DNA of 64,000 nt from Pedobacter sp. Leaf41 (GTDB lineage: Bacteria; Bacteroidota; Bacteroidia; Sphingobacteriales; Sphingobacteriaceae): assembly GCF_001422545.1 (NCBI RefSeq), contig NZ_LMLE01000010.1:227-64226 (forward strand), given 5' to 3'. The notes beneath the pieces are model-generated. The model was not told where the DNA came from. It saw nothing but the letters and a program-made list of their open reading frames with translations, and made no database searches. This document shows, piece by piece, positions 1 through 9,085 of this stretch (within the stretch, counting starts at the first letter, position 1; every line of letters begins with the position of its first letter). The translations under genes were made by a program, and so were the position numbers.

Positions 1-31
1 CGCACAAATAGCAATGCGATTTAATCGCTAA

Positions 32-643
32 TTACAAAATCCCTCCAGCCCTCAACACGTCCATAATAGAAGGGAAAGTATTTTTCACTACCGGGCCAAG
101 ATGGTTTTTATCTAACCAAACGGCCTCGTCTATACCCTCTTCCTTTTGAGGAACCAACTTTGGCTCGCCTTTTACAGTCATCCGGTACCAGTTGGTTTTC
201 TTAATCACCATTTTTGAACCATAAGGATAAACATGGTAAGTTTTACAAAGCTTTTCTTCTCGTTTAGCCACTTTAATTCCGCATTCTTCCTCCACTTCCC
301 TTACCGCTGTTTCCTTCATATTTTCACCTTCCTCCAGCTTTCCTTTTGGCAGATCCCACTTTTTGTTCCTAAAAATAAAGAGGTAATTTCCATTAACGCT
401 TTCTACCAAACCGCCAGCTGCTTTAATAATCTCACAGTTCTTTTTAAGCTTCCTGAATGTTTCCTGAGGGTTTTTGGTTAAGAAGATGTAGCTTTTTTTA
501 GACCCATTTTTTAATTTTTTGTAAAATGTCTGCAAATCAAAATCCTGAAATTCAAGCTGTTGAATTTTTTCTTTTTGTTCTGGCAAAACATCTGATATAA
601 AGAGGGTGTTATCGTTAATATAAATTCTGTATTTTTGAGCCAT
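32..643 (-). CDS. Nudix hydrolase
   Basis: A 203-residue Nudix hydrolase of unknown substrate; the family cleaves nucleoside diphosphates linked to another moiety, using Mg2+ bound by the Nudix box. The box is complete at residues 101-123: GKLEEGE, seven residues, then REVEEECGI. The first 75 residues form an N-terminal region without a recognised motif. The ATG at 643-641 overlaps by two bases with the ATG of pyrE on the other strand. The Nudix-pyrE pairing suggests a nucleotide-metabolism or housecleaning role, but this is inference; the sequence does not tell the substrate. No lesion is seen. Confidence 0.9.
   Translation of the reverse strand: MAQKYRIYINDNTLFISDVLPEQKEKIQQLEFQDFDLQTFYKKLKNGSKKSYIFLTKNPQETFRKLKKNCEIIKAAGGLVESVNGNYLFIFRNKKWDLPKGKLEEGENMKETAVREVEEECGIKVAKREEKLCKTYHVYPYGSKMVIKKTNWYRMTVKGEPKLVPQKEEGIDEAVWLDKNHLGPVVKNTFPSIMDVLRAGGIL
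630..637 (+). promoter_or_regulatory. Candidate -7 box for pyrE
   Basis: TATTTTTG is an exact match to the Bacteroidetes -7 consensus TAnnTTTG and ends only 4 bases before the pyrE ATG. No TTG is seen at the usual -33 distance. If used, transcription would begin at or next to the start codon. Confidence 0.45.
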
Positions 644-1301
644 GTATAATAAAAGTGATATTGAACTAAAGGTAGCGGAATTTTTATTACAAATAAAGGC
701 AATTAAATTACAACCTAATAATCCTTTTACCTGGGCATCTGGTTGGAAGTCGCCAATTTATTGCGATAACCGAATTACGTTATCTCATCCTCAGGTGAGA
801 ACGTACATACGCCAGAAATTAGCACAGGCCATCCAAGAAGAATTTGGTTCGGTAGATGTTATTGCTGGAGTAGCAACCGCTGGAATTCCACAAGGCGTTT
901 TAGTAGCTCAAGAGTTGGGATTACCTTTTATTTATGTTAGAGCTAAAGCAAAAGAACACGGTACAGGAAGCTTAATTGAAGGTGAAGTGGTAGAAGGGCA
1001 ACGAGTAGTGGTAATTGAAGATCTTATTTCTACAGGAAAAAGCAGTTTACAAGCCGTGGATGCATTAAGAAGCGCAGGTTTATCGGTTGCTGGTTTAGCG
1101 GCAATCTTCACTTACGGATTTGAAAAAGCAGAGGAAAATTTTGCTGCCGCTAAGTGTCGTTACCTAACTTTATCTAGCTATGCTGCCTTAATTGATTATG
1201 CTGCCGAGCACAGCATCATCGCCAAAACCGACATGGAGTTATTAGGAAAATGGCGTTTAAACCCATCACAGTGGGGACAAGTTATCAGTCCTGAGTCTTA
1301 A
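642..1301 (+). CDS. pyrE: Orotate phosphoribosyltransferase
   Basis: PyrE joins orotate to PRPP to give orotidine 5'-monophosphate, the fifth step of pyrimidine synthesis, in the cytoplasm. At 219 residues it has the family's usual length. The PRPP-binding loop is clear at residues 122-135 (VVVIEDLISTGKSS), and the N-terminal substrate region has the typical WASGWKSPIYCDNR stretch at 31-44. The ATG lies inside a CATG shared with the divergent Nudix gene, so any ribosome-binding site would sit inside that gene; the N-terminal sequence fits the family from the first residue, which supports this start. The SRPBCC gene follows 44 bases later. Confidence 0.96.
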   Translation: MYNKSDIELKVAEFLLQIKAIKLQPNNPFTWASGWKSPIYCDNRITLSHPQVRTYIRQKLAQAIQEEFGSVDVIAGVATAGIPQGVLVAQELGLPFIYVRAKAKEHGTGSLIEGEVVEGQRVVVIEDLISTGKSSLQAVDALRSAGLSVAGLAAIFTYGFEKAEENFAAAKCRYLTLSSYAALIDYAAEHSIIAKTDMELLGKWRLNPSQWGQVISPES

Positions 1302-1345
1302 GTCCAAAGTCCGCACTATTTAAAATTAACCTATAAAAATATATA

Positions 1346-1744
1346 ATGACGATTATTGAAAGCGCTGTAGAGGTAAGTAAGCCCGTTGCGGAAGTTTATG
1401 CTTTTCTCTCAAACATGAATAACCATCAACAATTGATGCCCGAAAATATTTATAACTGGGAATCTACAGAAGACGAGGCACGTTTCACCATTCAAAACAT
1501 GGCAAAATTAGCGATCGCCATTTCTAATCGTGTTGAAAACCAAGAATTAACAGCAATCCCCACTGAAAAAGCACCTTTTGAGGTGGAATTAAAATGGACA
1601 GTTGCTGATAATGGAAATGGCACTACCATTGCAAAACACATCATCTCTGCAGATTTAAATATGATGATGAAAATGTTGGCTTCTGGTCCACTCCAAAAAT
1701 TAGTCGATCATCAGACACAGAAATTAAAAGAAATCTTGGGGTAA
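1346..1744 (+). CDS. SRPBCC (START-like) family protein
   Basis: A 132-residue protein of the SRPBCC/polyketide cyclase fold, a small helix-grip domain that makes a hydrophobic cavity. The evidence is overall pattern: the N-terminal strand (IIESAVEVSKPVAEVYAFLSN), central strands with an NGNGTT turn, and a long amphipathic C-terminal helix from about residue 104 to the end. There is no signal peptide or membrane segment, so it is probably cytoplasmic. It follows pyrE by 44 bases and may be co-transcribed with it; a terminator lies downstream. The ligand is unknown. Confidence 0.8.
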   Translation: MTIIESAVEVSKPVAEVYAFLSNMNNHQQLMPENIYNWESTEDEARFTIQNMAKLAIAISNRVENQELTAIPTEKAPFEVELKWTVADNGNGTTIAKHIISADLNMMMKMLASGPLQKLVDHQTQKLKEILG

Positions 1745-2129
1745 AATACCGCTAATTGCCGAATGTTTTAATTGATCTTGAAGAAAGTTAATTAGCAAAA
1801 CATATCGAAAAGCATCTGTTGACCACAAATACAGATGCTTTTTTTGTGCCTTTAGGTTTTTTTCATAGCTGCAGTACTCTGGCCACCTAAACCTTATTGA
1901 AATGGAAAGCTCCCGATTTTTATCGGGACTTGTAATGGAAAGAAGGGCTACAGTTGCCAAGAACCAGTTACTTAGGTTTCCAAATTATTTCAAATATTTA
2001 ATACGACAAAATTTCAGTACAAACCTCTAATAATCAGTAAATTAGTCATTATAACTTGAATCATACAGACAAAATTTCCGATTGTAAAATCAAATTTGCT
2101 GTGGCATTTGTTTTGATTAAAACGGTTAT
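1745..2129. other. Intergenic stretch before clpB
   Basis: This 385-base gap holds a rho-independent terminator (1811-1845) and a second 7-bp hairpin at 1911-1928 (TCCCGAT, four bases, ATCGGGA) without a U-tract. The 169 bases before clpB are AT-rich; I see no exact TAnnTTTG box there. A short reverse-strand open frame across the gap is not gene-like. Confidence 0.6.
1811..1845 (+). terminator. Rho-independent terminator after the SRPBCC gene
   Basis: AGCATCTGT and ACAGATGCT form a 9-bp stem around an 11-base loop, followed by seven Ts. It would end the pyrE-SRPBCC transcript. Confidence 0.85.
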
Positions 2130-4730
2130 ATGAACTTCAACAACTTTACAATAAAAGCCCAGGAAGCAATTCAACAGGCTTCTGAAATAGCCCAAGGCAA
2201 CCAGCAACAGGCTATTGAATCGGCACACCTGCTTAAAGGTTTGCTTACTGTTGATGAAAACGTGGTTTCTTATGTTTTGAAGAAACTAAACGTGAACCTT
2301 AATTTACTCAACCAAAATCTTGATGCAGAGATTGCAAGATTCCCGAAAGTTAGCGGAAGCAATGTCTATCTGTCATCAAATACAAATAGTGTTCTGCAAA
2401 AGGCACAAACATTTTTAAAAGAATTTAAAGATGAATTTGTATCGGTAGAACATCTCCTGTTAGGAGTTTTGGCAGTGAATGACAGTACATCCAAATTATT
2501 AAAAGAGCAAGGTGCTAACGAAAAAGACCTTAAAAAAGCCATTACTGAACTCCGTGGCGATAACCGCGTAACGGACCAAAATGCCGAGGCATCTTATCAG
2601 GCTTTGGGCAAATATGCCCGTAATTTAAATGAGTATGCCGAAAGCGGAAAGCTCGATCCGGTAATTGGCCGTGATGAAGAAATCCGTCGGGTAATTCAAA
2701 TATTATCTCGAAGAACAAAGAATAATCCCATTTTAATTGGTGAGCCTGGTGTGGGTAAAACGGCAATTGCGGAAGGAATTGCTTTCAGAATTATTAAAGG
2801 TGATGTACCTGAGAATTTGAAAAGCAAAACCGTTTATTCCCTCGATATGGGCGCATTAATTGCTGGAGCGAAATACAAAGGTGAGTTTGAAGAACGATTG
2901 AAAGCGGTAGTGAAAGAGGTAACGCAAAGCGATGGCGATATCATTTTGTTTATCGACGAAATTCACACCCTCGTTGGTGCAGGCGGCGGCGAAGGTGCTA
3001 TGGATGCGGCTAACATCTTAAAACCTGCTTTAGCTCGTGGCGAATTAAGGGCAATTGGTGCCACCACTTTGGATGAATATCAAAAATATTTAGAGAAAGA
3101 TAAAGCCCTGGAACGTCGTTTCCAAAAGGTGATGGTAGAGGAACCTGATACACAGGATGCAATTTCTATTCTTCGCGGTTTGAAAGAACGCTATGAAACC
3201 CACCACAAAGTGCGGATTAAAGATGAAGCAATTATCGCTGCAGTAGAAATGAGTCAGCGTTATATTTCTGATCGTTTCTTGCCAGATAAAGCCATCGATT
3301 TAATGGATGAAGCGGCTTCAAAATTACGCATGGAAATGGACAGTGTTCCAGAAAATGTAGATGCTTTGGATCGCGAAATTATGCGACTTGAAATTGAACG
3401 TGAGGCGATCAAACGCGAAAAAGATGACCGTAAAGTTCAGGATCTATCAGAAGAAATTGCCAATTTATCTGCTGAACGCGATGAACTGAAAGCAAAATGG
3501 CAGGGAGAAAAAGACCTTGTTGATGCGGTAAATAATCAACTGGAACAGATTGAGCATTATAAATTAGAGGCTGAACAGGCCGAACGTGCCGGAGACTATG
3601 GCAAAGTTGCCGAAATCCGTTACGGAAAAATTAAAGAAGCGCAGGATCAGGTAGAAAAGCTGAAAGCTGATTTGGAAAACCAGCAGACGGATAGCCGAAT
3701 GCTAAAAGAGGAAGTAACTGCCGATGATATTGCAGGCGTGGTAGGTAGATGGACGGGTATCCCGGTTACCAAGTTAATTGCCAGCGAAAGGGAGAAATTG
3801 CTAAACCTTGAGCAAGAATTACACCAGCGTGTAGCTGGACAGGATGAGGCTATAGAAGCCATTTCTGATGCTATTCGCCGCTCGCGTGCAGGTTTACAAG
3901 ACAAGCGCAAACCAATTGGTTCGTTTATTTTCCTTGGTACAACTGGGGTAGGTAAAACAGAGTTGGCAAAGGCTTTGGCAGAATTTTTATTTAACGATGA
4001 AAATGCCTTGACCCGGATCGACATGAGTGAATACCAGGAGCGACATGCTGTTTCCCGCTTAATTGGTGCGCCTCCAGGATATGTAGGCTACGATGAAGGT
4101 GGGCAATTAACAGAAGCCGTTCGGCGTAAACCTTATTCGGTTGTATTACTTGATGAGATTGAAAAAGCGCATCCGGATGTGTTTAACATTTTGTTGCAGG
4201 TGTTAGATGATGGCCGTTTAACTGATAATAAAGGCAGAACGGTGAATTTTAAAAATACAATCATCATCATGACATCGAATATTGGAGCGCACTTAATTCA
4301 AGATAATTTCAAAAATTTAAGTGATGAAAACCGGGATGAAGTAATTGCAAAAACTAAAAACGAATTGTTCGAGGTATTGAAACAAACCATCAGACCGGAG
4401 TTTCTAAATCGAATTGATGAGTTAATCATGTTTACTCCGTTAAATCGCAATGAACTTAGAGATATTGTGGCTTTGCAATTTAAACATGTACAGCAGACAC
4501 TTGCTGAAATGGGAATTGAAATGGATGCAAGTGAAGAAGCACTTGATTGGTTGGCACAGCTTGGTTACGATCCGCAGTTTGGTGCCCGACCACTGAAAAG
4601 AGTTATTCAAAAGAGAATCTTGAATGAATTATCGAAGGAAATATTAGCCGGCAAGATCGATAAAGACAGTAAAATTAAGTTAGATATGTTTGATCACAAT
4701 TTTGTGTTCCTGAACCAAAAACAAGATTAA
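2130..4730 (+). CDS. clpB: ATP-dependent chaperone ClpB
   Basis: ClpB is the ring-forming AAA+ disaggregase that works with DnaK to recover aggregated protein after heat stress. The 866-residue length is right for the family. In order: Clp N-terminal domain (about 1-145), first nucleotide-binding domain with Walker A GEPGVGKT at 204-211 and Walker B ILFIDE, the coiled-coil middle domain (about 400-530) that separates ClpB from ClpA/ClpC, and the second domain with Walker A GTTGVGKT at 603-610 and LLDEIEKAH near 673-681. All catalytic motifs are intact. It stands alone, with a terminator on each side; no CIRCE-type operator is seen upstream. Confidence 0.98.
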   Translation: MNFNNFTIKAQEAIQQASEIAQGNQQQAIESAHLLKGLLTVDENVVSYVLKKLNVNLNLLNQNLDAEIARFPKVSGSNVYLSSNTNSVLQKAQTFLKEFKDEFVSVEHLLLGVLAVNDSTSKLLKEQGANEKDLKKAITELRGDNRVTDQNAEASYQALGKYARNLNEYAESGKLDPVIGRDEEIRRVIQILSRRTKNNPILIGEPGVGKTAIAEGIAFRIIKGDVPENLKSKTVYSLDMGALIAGAKYKGEFEERLKAVVKEVTQSDGDIILFIDEIHTLVGAGGGEGAMDAANILKPALARGELRAIGATTLDEYQKYLEKDKALERRFQKVMVEEPDTQDAISILRGLKERYETHHKVRIKDEAIIAAVEMSQRYISDRFLPDKAIDLMDEAASKLRMEMDSVPENVDALDREIMRLEIEREAIKREKDDRKVQDLSEEIANLSAERDELKAKWQGEKDLVDAVNNQLEQIEHYKLEAEQAERAGDYGKVAEIRYGKIKEAQDQVEKLKADLENQQTDSRMLKEEVTADDIAGVVGRWTGIPVTKLIASEREKLLNLEQELHQRVAGQDEAIEAISDAIRRSRAGLQDKRKPIGSFIFLGTTGVGKTELAKALAEFLFNDENALTRIDMSEYQERHAVSRLIGAPPGYVGYDEGGQLTEAVRRKPYSVVLLDEIEKAHPDVFNILLQVLDDGRLTDNKGRTVNFKNTIIIMTSNIGAHLIQDNFKNLSDENRDEVIAKTKNELFEVLKQTIRPEFLNRIDELIMFTPLNRNELRDIVALQFKHVQQTLAEMGIEMDASEEALDWLAQLGYDPQFGARPLKRVIQKRILNELSKEILAGKIDKDSKIKLDMFDHNFVFLNQKQD

Positions 4731-4749
4731 ATATTATATCAATAAATGA

Positions 4750-4783
4750 AATCCCGCAGATTAATTTCTGCAGGATTTTTTTT
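4750..4783 (+). terminator. Terminator after clpB
   Basis: AATCC-C-GCAGA pairs with TCTGC-A-GGATT (10 bp with one internal mismatch) around TTAATT, followed by a run of Ts. Confidence 0.85.
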
Positions 4784-4896
4784 GTGCTTCAGCTTCAATA
4801 TTCAGCGTTAAACTGAACATTCCGCCTACGCTGCTTTTCTATTGCTTTTTACTCCAATTATGATTAATATTGGTTACACACAAAAACACAACACAA

Positions 4897-5550
4897 ATGA
4901 AACCTAAATTAATCATCTTGGTGCTTCTATGCGCCATCAGTTGGCATAGCCATGCGCAAACTGAAAAGGGTTCTGGCTTCGCCGGAATAAGCCTGAGCTT
5001 CGGAACCTCGAAACAAAACGATGCTACAGCCAGTATTAACACCTTTACGGCAACGCCGAGGGGCGGCTATTTCATTGCAAATAATCTCGCTATCGGGCTT
5101 GAAATTCCTTTAAATCTTTCAAAGCTCCGCGGCGAAAGTTACATTACATGGGATGAAGAAGATGGGCGCTACGAAGACCGTTATGGTCCGAAAGAATTTA
5201 GCTTCGGACTCTCGCCTTTCATTCGCAAGTATATAGACGTTAAAGAACGTTTTAAATTTTTCGTTCAGGCAAATCTGCTCCTGCAAATCAACACATTCAA
5301 TCGGGTAGATGATGCAGGTTATCTGATTCGAACAGATGCACGAGCAAAAGGTTGGGGCGCTAGCTTAGCTCCGGGCTTTACCTATTTTTTATCTGATGAT
5401 TCAAGCCTCGATTTTTCATTCCCAATCTTAAGCTTTTTCCACCAAAATTATTATGCCGAAGAATCACTATATAATTTTGATAAGAAGAATAACCTGAGAC
5501 TGGCACTTGATAACTTCACACCCACTTTTACCATAAACTTCCACTTCTAA
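4897..5550 (+). CDS. Outer-membrane beta-barrel protein
   Basis: A 217-residue exported protein with a signal peptide (cut expected after HSHA at residues 17-20) and repeated amphipathic strands ending in the sequence NFHF, with the terminal phenylalanine typical of outer-membrane barrels. It resembles the barrel at 9693 (shared QTEKG start of the mature chain, GYFIANNLAIG, final FHF), so the two are probably paralogues. I start at the ATG at 4897 rather than an in-frame TTG at 4870, because the hydrophobic signal begins right after this ATG. The repeat-protein gene starts 10 bases downstream. Function unknown; likely a small porin-like or structural barrel. Confidence 0.8.
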   Translation: MKPKLIILVLLCAISWHSHAQTEKGSGFAGISLSFGTSKQNDATASINTFTATPRGGYFIANNLAIGLEIPLNLSKLRGESYITWDEEDGRYEDRYGPKEFSFGLSPFIRKYIDVKERFKFFVQANLLLQINTFNRVDDAGYLIRTDARAKGWGASLAPGFTYFLSDDSSLDFSFPILSFFHQNYYAEESLYNFDKKNNLRLALDNFTPTFTINFHF

Positions 5551-5560
5551 AAATCCTCTT

Positions 5561-6058
5561 ATGAAAAACCTGTTTAACCAAGTTATGGGCTTAAGAAGCT
5601 CCGTAGTCGTTATCCTGCTATTCATTACGATGCAGGCAAATGCACAAAGATTCCGTGGGAAAATAGAATATTACAGTAGCGCAATATCTGAATTTGATGG
5701 AAAAATTAAATCCATTGATCATGTACAGATTGAATATTATCTCAGTGCACTATCTGAATTTAATGGAAAAGTTAAAGCCATTGGAAATATTTCAGTAGAA
5801 TATTACCTCAGTGCCATACCAGAATTTAATGGTAAAATAAAATCTATTGGCAATAAAAACGTAGAATATTATTTATCTGCCTTACCCGGGATTACAGGTA
5901 AGATAAAATCCATCGGTTCCGTTAAATTCGAATACAATTTTAGTAATTCCCCGCAAAGTGATGGGAAGGTAAAATCTATTCAGAATGAAGGTGACGATCT
6001 GGATTCTGAAGATGCATTAGACAATTACTATTTAATTGAACGGTTAAATCGCCAATAA
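5561..6058 (+). CDS. Secreted protein of five 22-residue tandem repeats
   Basis: A 165-residue exported protein that I do not recognise. After a signal peptide (cut expected after QANA, residue 28) it consists almost wholly of five contiguous 22-residue repeats at residues 35-56, 57-78, 79-100, 101-122 and 123-144. The unit is roughly (I/V)EYYLSA-(I/L)-x-EFNGK-(I/V)-KSIGNxx, so EYY and GK(I/V)K(S/A)I recur in register. The last unit is the most diverged (FEYNFSNSPQSDGKVKSI). An acidic tail follows. The alternation of aromatic and basic residues suggests a solenoid or beta-stacked fold, which is inference. It lies 10 bases after a barrel gene and may be co-expressed with it. Confidence 0.75.
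   Translation: MKNLFNQVMGLRSSVVVILLFITMQANAQRFRGKIEYYSSAISEFDGKIKSIDHVQIEYYLSALSEFNGKVKAIGNISVEYYLSAIPEFNGKIKSIGNKNVEYYLSALPGITGKIKSIGSVKFEYNFSNSPQSDGKVKSIQNEGDDLDSEDALDNYYLIERLNRQ
5663..5992 (+). repeat. Five tandem 66-bp coding repeats
   Basis: Five in-frame 66-bp units encode the 22-residue repeats of the secreted protein. The copies differ at many third positions, so the array is old and not a recent slippage product. Confidence 0.85.
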
Positions 6059-6513
6059 TTTAAGATTTAGAAGTTTATAGGATGTATCATAAATCAATAT
6101 CACCGAACATTGTCGTGTAAAGCTTTTCGAAACTGCTTTAAGGCTTTTGAGCAAGTTTTTACGATAGTTTAGGGCTGCCATTTCGTATTTATGATACATC
6201 CTCTTTTTTATTTACTATCCACTGAAAATCCATTTACACGATAAGCCGACAGAATTTATTCCGTTATAATTTCCTTAAAAATTCTTTTCTTATATGTTTG
6301 CATCGCCAAATCGGCTTGCTAAATATCCTTATAGCAATTACATCCTGTAATACCAGCTTTATTTAAGCTGCTTTAAATTTAAATTTTTCTTTGTAAGCGG
6401 TTATCTCCTATCGGGATAATTGATTTCGAACATACGCTTGACGTTAGTTTTGGAATACAGGCAGAGAACGAAGACCAGAATTTATTAATTACCCATAAAA
6501 TCAATTGTTTGAA
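6059..6513. other. Intergenic stretch with inverted-repeat element
   Basis: The first 145 bases hold the 124-bp inverted-repeat element at 6079-6202. The remaining 311 bases before the barrel pseudogene show no convincing gene, terminator or promoter. Confidence 0.5.
6079..6202. repeat. 124-bp element with perfect 16-bp terminal inverted repeats
   Basis: AGGATGTATCATAAAT at 6079-6094 is the exact reverse complement of ATTTATGATACATCCT at 6187-6202. The 92 bases between contain short internal complementarity (AAAGC and GCTTT) and no open frame. A T-rich run follows on the right. It could be a small non-autonomous mobile element, an interspersed palindromic repeat or an unusually long terminator; no target-site duplication is evident. 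Confidence 0.6.
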
Positions 6514-7027
6514 ATGAAAAGAATTATTACTAGCTTATTTTTACTGGTTATTGCTTACACACAGGCAAATGCACAAAGTGATGCCTAAAGCAAAAGATGA
6601 TTTAAGATTTCAGGTTGGTGCAAGTCTCCAAAAATGAGGTGCCGGAATTGTCACGACGCTTGATTATGGCTTAGGGCAAAGCTTCTTCATCGGCGCACAA
6701 GCAGTTTATTTACTTGGCATAAAATCCTTCGAAGGGATAGAAAAACCAGGCTTCCGCGACCGTTTTGATCTTAAAGCTAGATTTAATGCAAATTTAGGAA
6801 GTGTGATTGGTTTGCCCGCTAATATAGATTTATACCCTGGATTAAATCTGGGCCTTAAAAACTTTGGCGCTCATGTTGGCGGAAGAGTTTTCTTTAATAA
6901 AGGCTTCGGGCTTTTTACAGAAGCACAATTTCCGATCGCAAAGTATAATGTTGATGCAATCGGCTATGAGCGATTGAACAACCAATTCTCTTTTAACATT
7001 GGCGTTACATTCGATTTAGGAAAATAG
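6514..7027 (+). pseudogene. Decayed outer-membrane beta-barrel gene
   Basis: An ATG at 6514 opens a good signal peptide ending QANAQ, but the frame stops at TAA 6586-6588. Moving one base forward restores a barrel-like protein (MPKAKDDLRFQVGASLQK), which then meets a second, in-frame TGA at 6635-6637. Beyond this the frame runs open to the stop at 7027 with beta-barrel features (YPGLNLGLKNFGAHVGGRVF, end FNIGVTFDLGK). So one frameshift and one nonsense change have broken a gene of about 170 codons. The 74-codon open piece from 6803 is only its C-terminal end. Two sequencing errors are possible but less likely than decay. Confidence 0.8.
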
Positions 7028-7070
7028 TATCCTAACAAATCGCAGTTTTCAGTTAAAATTCAACCATTTT

Positions 7071-7100
7071 AAAGCATCGGCATTTAAGCCGATGCTTTTT
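7071..7100 (+). terminator. Terminator after the barrel pseudogene
   Basis: AAAGCATCGGC and GCCGATGCTTT form an 11-bp stem around ATTTAA, with Ts following. The A-rich left arm could also let it act for leftward transcripts. Confidence 0.85.
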
Positions 7101-7218
7101 CATTTCCTAAATTTAAACTTTCCATTAAAACCATCTAAAAAGCTAGTTCTTATTTTTTTTTGTGTTATAATTTCGTCAACCTAATTTCGATGTTGTATTT
7201 TGAAAATTAACCAATCAT

Positions 7219-8421
7219 TTATTTTTTATTGCTTTCAATATTGGGTAAAAATCCGGTTAGTAACCCGATCAGGGGCAAAAATGCACAGATACTAAAAACA
7301 TATTCAATACTGGTAGAATCTGCAAGTTTGCCTAACAGTGCAGAACCTATCCCACCCATTCCAAAAGCAAAACCGAAAAACAGTCCAGCCACTAAGCCAA
7401 CCTTCCCGGGAATTAATTCTTGTGCATAAACCAGAATGGCAGAAAAGGCCGAAGCCAAAATCATCCCGATAGGAACGATTAAAATACCTATCCAAAATAA
7501 ATTGGCATGAGGTAGCAATAATGCAAATGGTGCTGTGCCTAAAATTGAAGCCCAAATCACATATTTACGCCCTATTTTATCGCCAATTGGGCCACCTAAT
7601 AACGTTCCTGCAGCTACTGAAAATAGGAATACAAATAAGTAAATCTGCGAGGTTTGTACAGAAACGTCAAATTTATTGATGAGGTAAAAAGTAAAATAGC
7701 TGGTTAGACTGGCCATGTAGAAATATTTCGAAAAAATAAGCAACAACAGAATCACTACCGAAAAAACAATTTTATTTCTCGAAAATTGATTGGCGACAGT
7801 AGCAACAGCAGCTTTTTTGCTTCTGGAAAGGACAAAACCTTTGTACCAATTACCTACATAACTCAAAATCACGATGGCCAATAATGCGATGATCGAAAAC
7901 CAAACCACACTAAATTGGCCATAGGGTACAATAATCCATGCAGCTAACAGCGGCCCTAAAGAGCTCCCTGCATTTCCACCCAATTGGAAAACCGATTGTG
8001 CCAAACCTCTTTTCCCTCCAGATGCGGCATGCGCCATTCGGGATGCTTCAGGGTGAAATATAGATGAGCCAACACCGATTAGCGCCACCGAAATTAACAT
8101 GGTGTAAAAATGGGTGGATTGTGATAAGGTAATTAAACCGATTAAAGTGAAACCCATGCCGACTGCTAATGAATATGGTTGCGGTTTTTTATCGGTATAC
8201 ATCCCTACAAATGGCTGCAATAAAGAGGCGGCCAGCTGGAAGGTTAGCGTAATTAAGCCAATTTGAGAGAAACTGAGTTTGTAATTTGTTTTAATGATAG
8301 GATAAATTGCCGGAATAAGCGATTGAATAGTATCATTTAATAAATGTGAAAAACTTAAGGCAAACAATATCGGGAATACGGTTTTTTCGATAATGGCTTT
8401 TGAAGGATTCTGCTCGTTCAT
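7219..8421 (-). CDS. MFS exporter, fosmidomycin-resistance (FSR) type
   Basis: A 400-residue, twelve-helix major facilitator transporter. The N-terminal pattern LLNDTIQSLIPAIYPI and the FHPEASRMAH stretch in the first half are those of the fosmidomycin-resistance (Fsr) branch, which exports drugs or metabolites by proton antiport in the inner membrane. The actual substrate here is unknown. I use the ATG at 8421. An in-frame TTG at 8445 lies inside a -7 promoter box (8443-8450), so it is unlikely to be in the mRNA. It is divergent from the FMN reductase gene. Confidence 0.88.
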   Translation of the reverse strand: MNEQNPSKAIIEKTVFPILFALSFSHLLNDTIQSLIPAIYPIIKTNYKLSFSQIGLITLTFQLAASLLQPFVGMYTDKKPQPYSLAVGMGFTLIGLITLSQSTHFYTMLISVALIGVGSSIFHPEASRMAHAASGGKRGLAQSVFQLGGNAGSSLGPLLAAWIIVPYGQFSVVWFSIIALLAIVILSYVGNWYKGFVLSRSKKAAVATVANQFSRNKIVFSVVILLLLIFSKYFYMASLTSYFTFYLINKFDVSVQTSQIYLFVFLFSVAAGTLLGGPIGDKIGRKYVIWASILGTAPFALLLPHANLFWIGILIVPIGMILASAFSAILVYAQELIPGKVGLVAGLFFGFAFGMGGIGSALLGKLADSTSIEYVFSICAFLPLIGLLTGFLPNIESNKK

Positions 8422-8442
8422 AAAAGAAAATAAATACGATGT

Positions 8443-8450
8443 CAAAAGTA
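8443..8450 (-). promoter_or_regulatory. Candidate -7 box for the MFS exporter
   Basis: On the minus strand this is TACTTTTG, an exact TAnnTTTG match, 21 bases before the ATG at 8421. No clear -33 TTG is seen. It decides the start codon by excluding the upstream TTG. Confidence 0.5.
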
Positions 8451-8527
8451 GTGATAAAAATTTCTAACTTAATTAAGCGCTACAGCGTGACTCTCAAACA
8501 TTTTTACCGAGATGTGGTTTAATCCTT

Positions 8528-9085
8528 ATGGAAAAAAACAGAAAAATTGTGGGCCTTTGTGGAAGTCTTAGAAAAGGCTCTTACAACGCGATGTTGCTTA
8601 AATTTGCCGGAACGTTAGTACCAGAGGGTACAGAATTTGAAATCGTTTCTTATGATGATGTTCCGGTTTATAACGCCGATTACGATACACCTGAAATGCC
8701 AGAAAGACCATCAAGCGTAGTTAAATTTAGAGAAGCTTTGGCTCAGGCAGATGCTTTTATTATTGCCTCCCCAGAGTACAATTATTCTGTTCCCGGAGGA
8801 TTGAAAAATGCAATTGATTGGGCCAGTAGAGGAAAAGATGCGCCATTAATGCACAAGCCCGTTGCGCTACTAGGTGCTACTCAGGGCATGTGGGGTACAG
8901 TTAGAATGCAAACTGCATTTCTTCCGATTTTTACTTTTTTGAATATGAACCCCGTTTTACAGCCGGAAGTTTTAATTGCCCAAGCACAAGATAAATTTGA
9001 TGAAGATGGAAATTTAACAGATGATAAAACCATCAGTTTGATCAAGAGAAAGATTGAGAATTTGATTCTCTCCTGTAAAGTTTAA
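8528..9085 (+). CDS. NADPH-dependent FMN reductase
   Basis: A 185-residue flavodoxin-fold oxidoreductase of the NADPH-dependent FMN reductase family (ChrR/azoreductase-like), which passes electrons from NAD(P)H to FMN and then to quinones, azo dyes or metals. The FMN phosphate loop is GSLRKGSYN at residues 12-20 and the family signature SPEYNYSVPGGLKNAIDW is at 81-98. Length is typical. No signal peptide, so it is cytoplasmic. The natural substrate cannot be read from the sequence. It is divergent from the MFS gene and has no close downstream partner. Confidence 0.92.
   Translation: MEKNRKIVGLCGSLRKGSYNAMLLKFAGTLVPEGTEFEIVSYDDVPVYNADYDTPEMPERPSSVVKFREALAQADAFIIASPEYNYSVPGGLKNAIDWASRGKDAPLMHKPVALLGATQGMWGTVRMQTAFLPIFTFLNMNPVLQPEVLIAQAQDKFDEDGNLTDDKTISLIKRKIENLILSCKV

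Noticed and set aside
1724..1960. 78-codon reverse frame across the gap after the SRPBCC gene
   Set aside because: It runs through the terminator and a hairpin and has no protein-like pattern.
6059..6202. Long-stem terminator for the repeat-protein gene
   Set aside because: Arms are 92 bases apart, far more than in a rho-independent terminator; kept as an inverted-repeat element.
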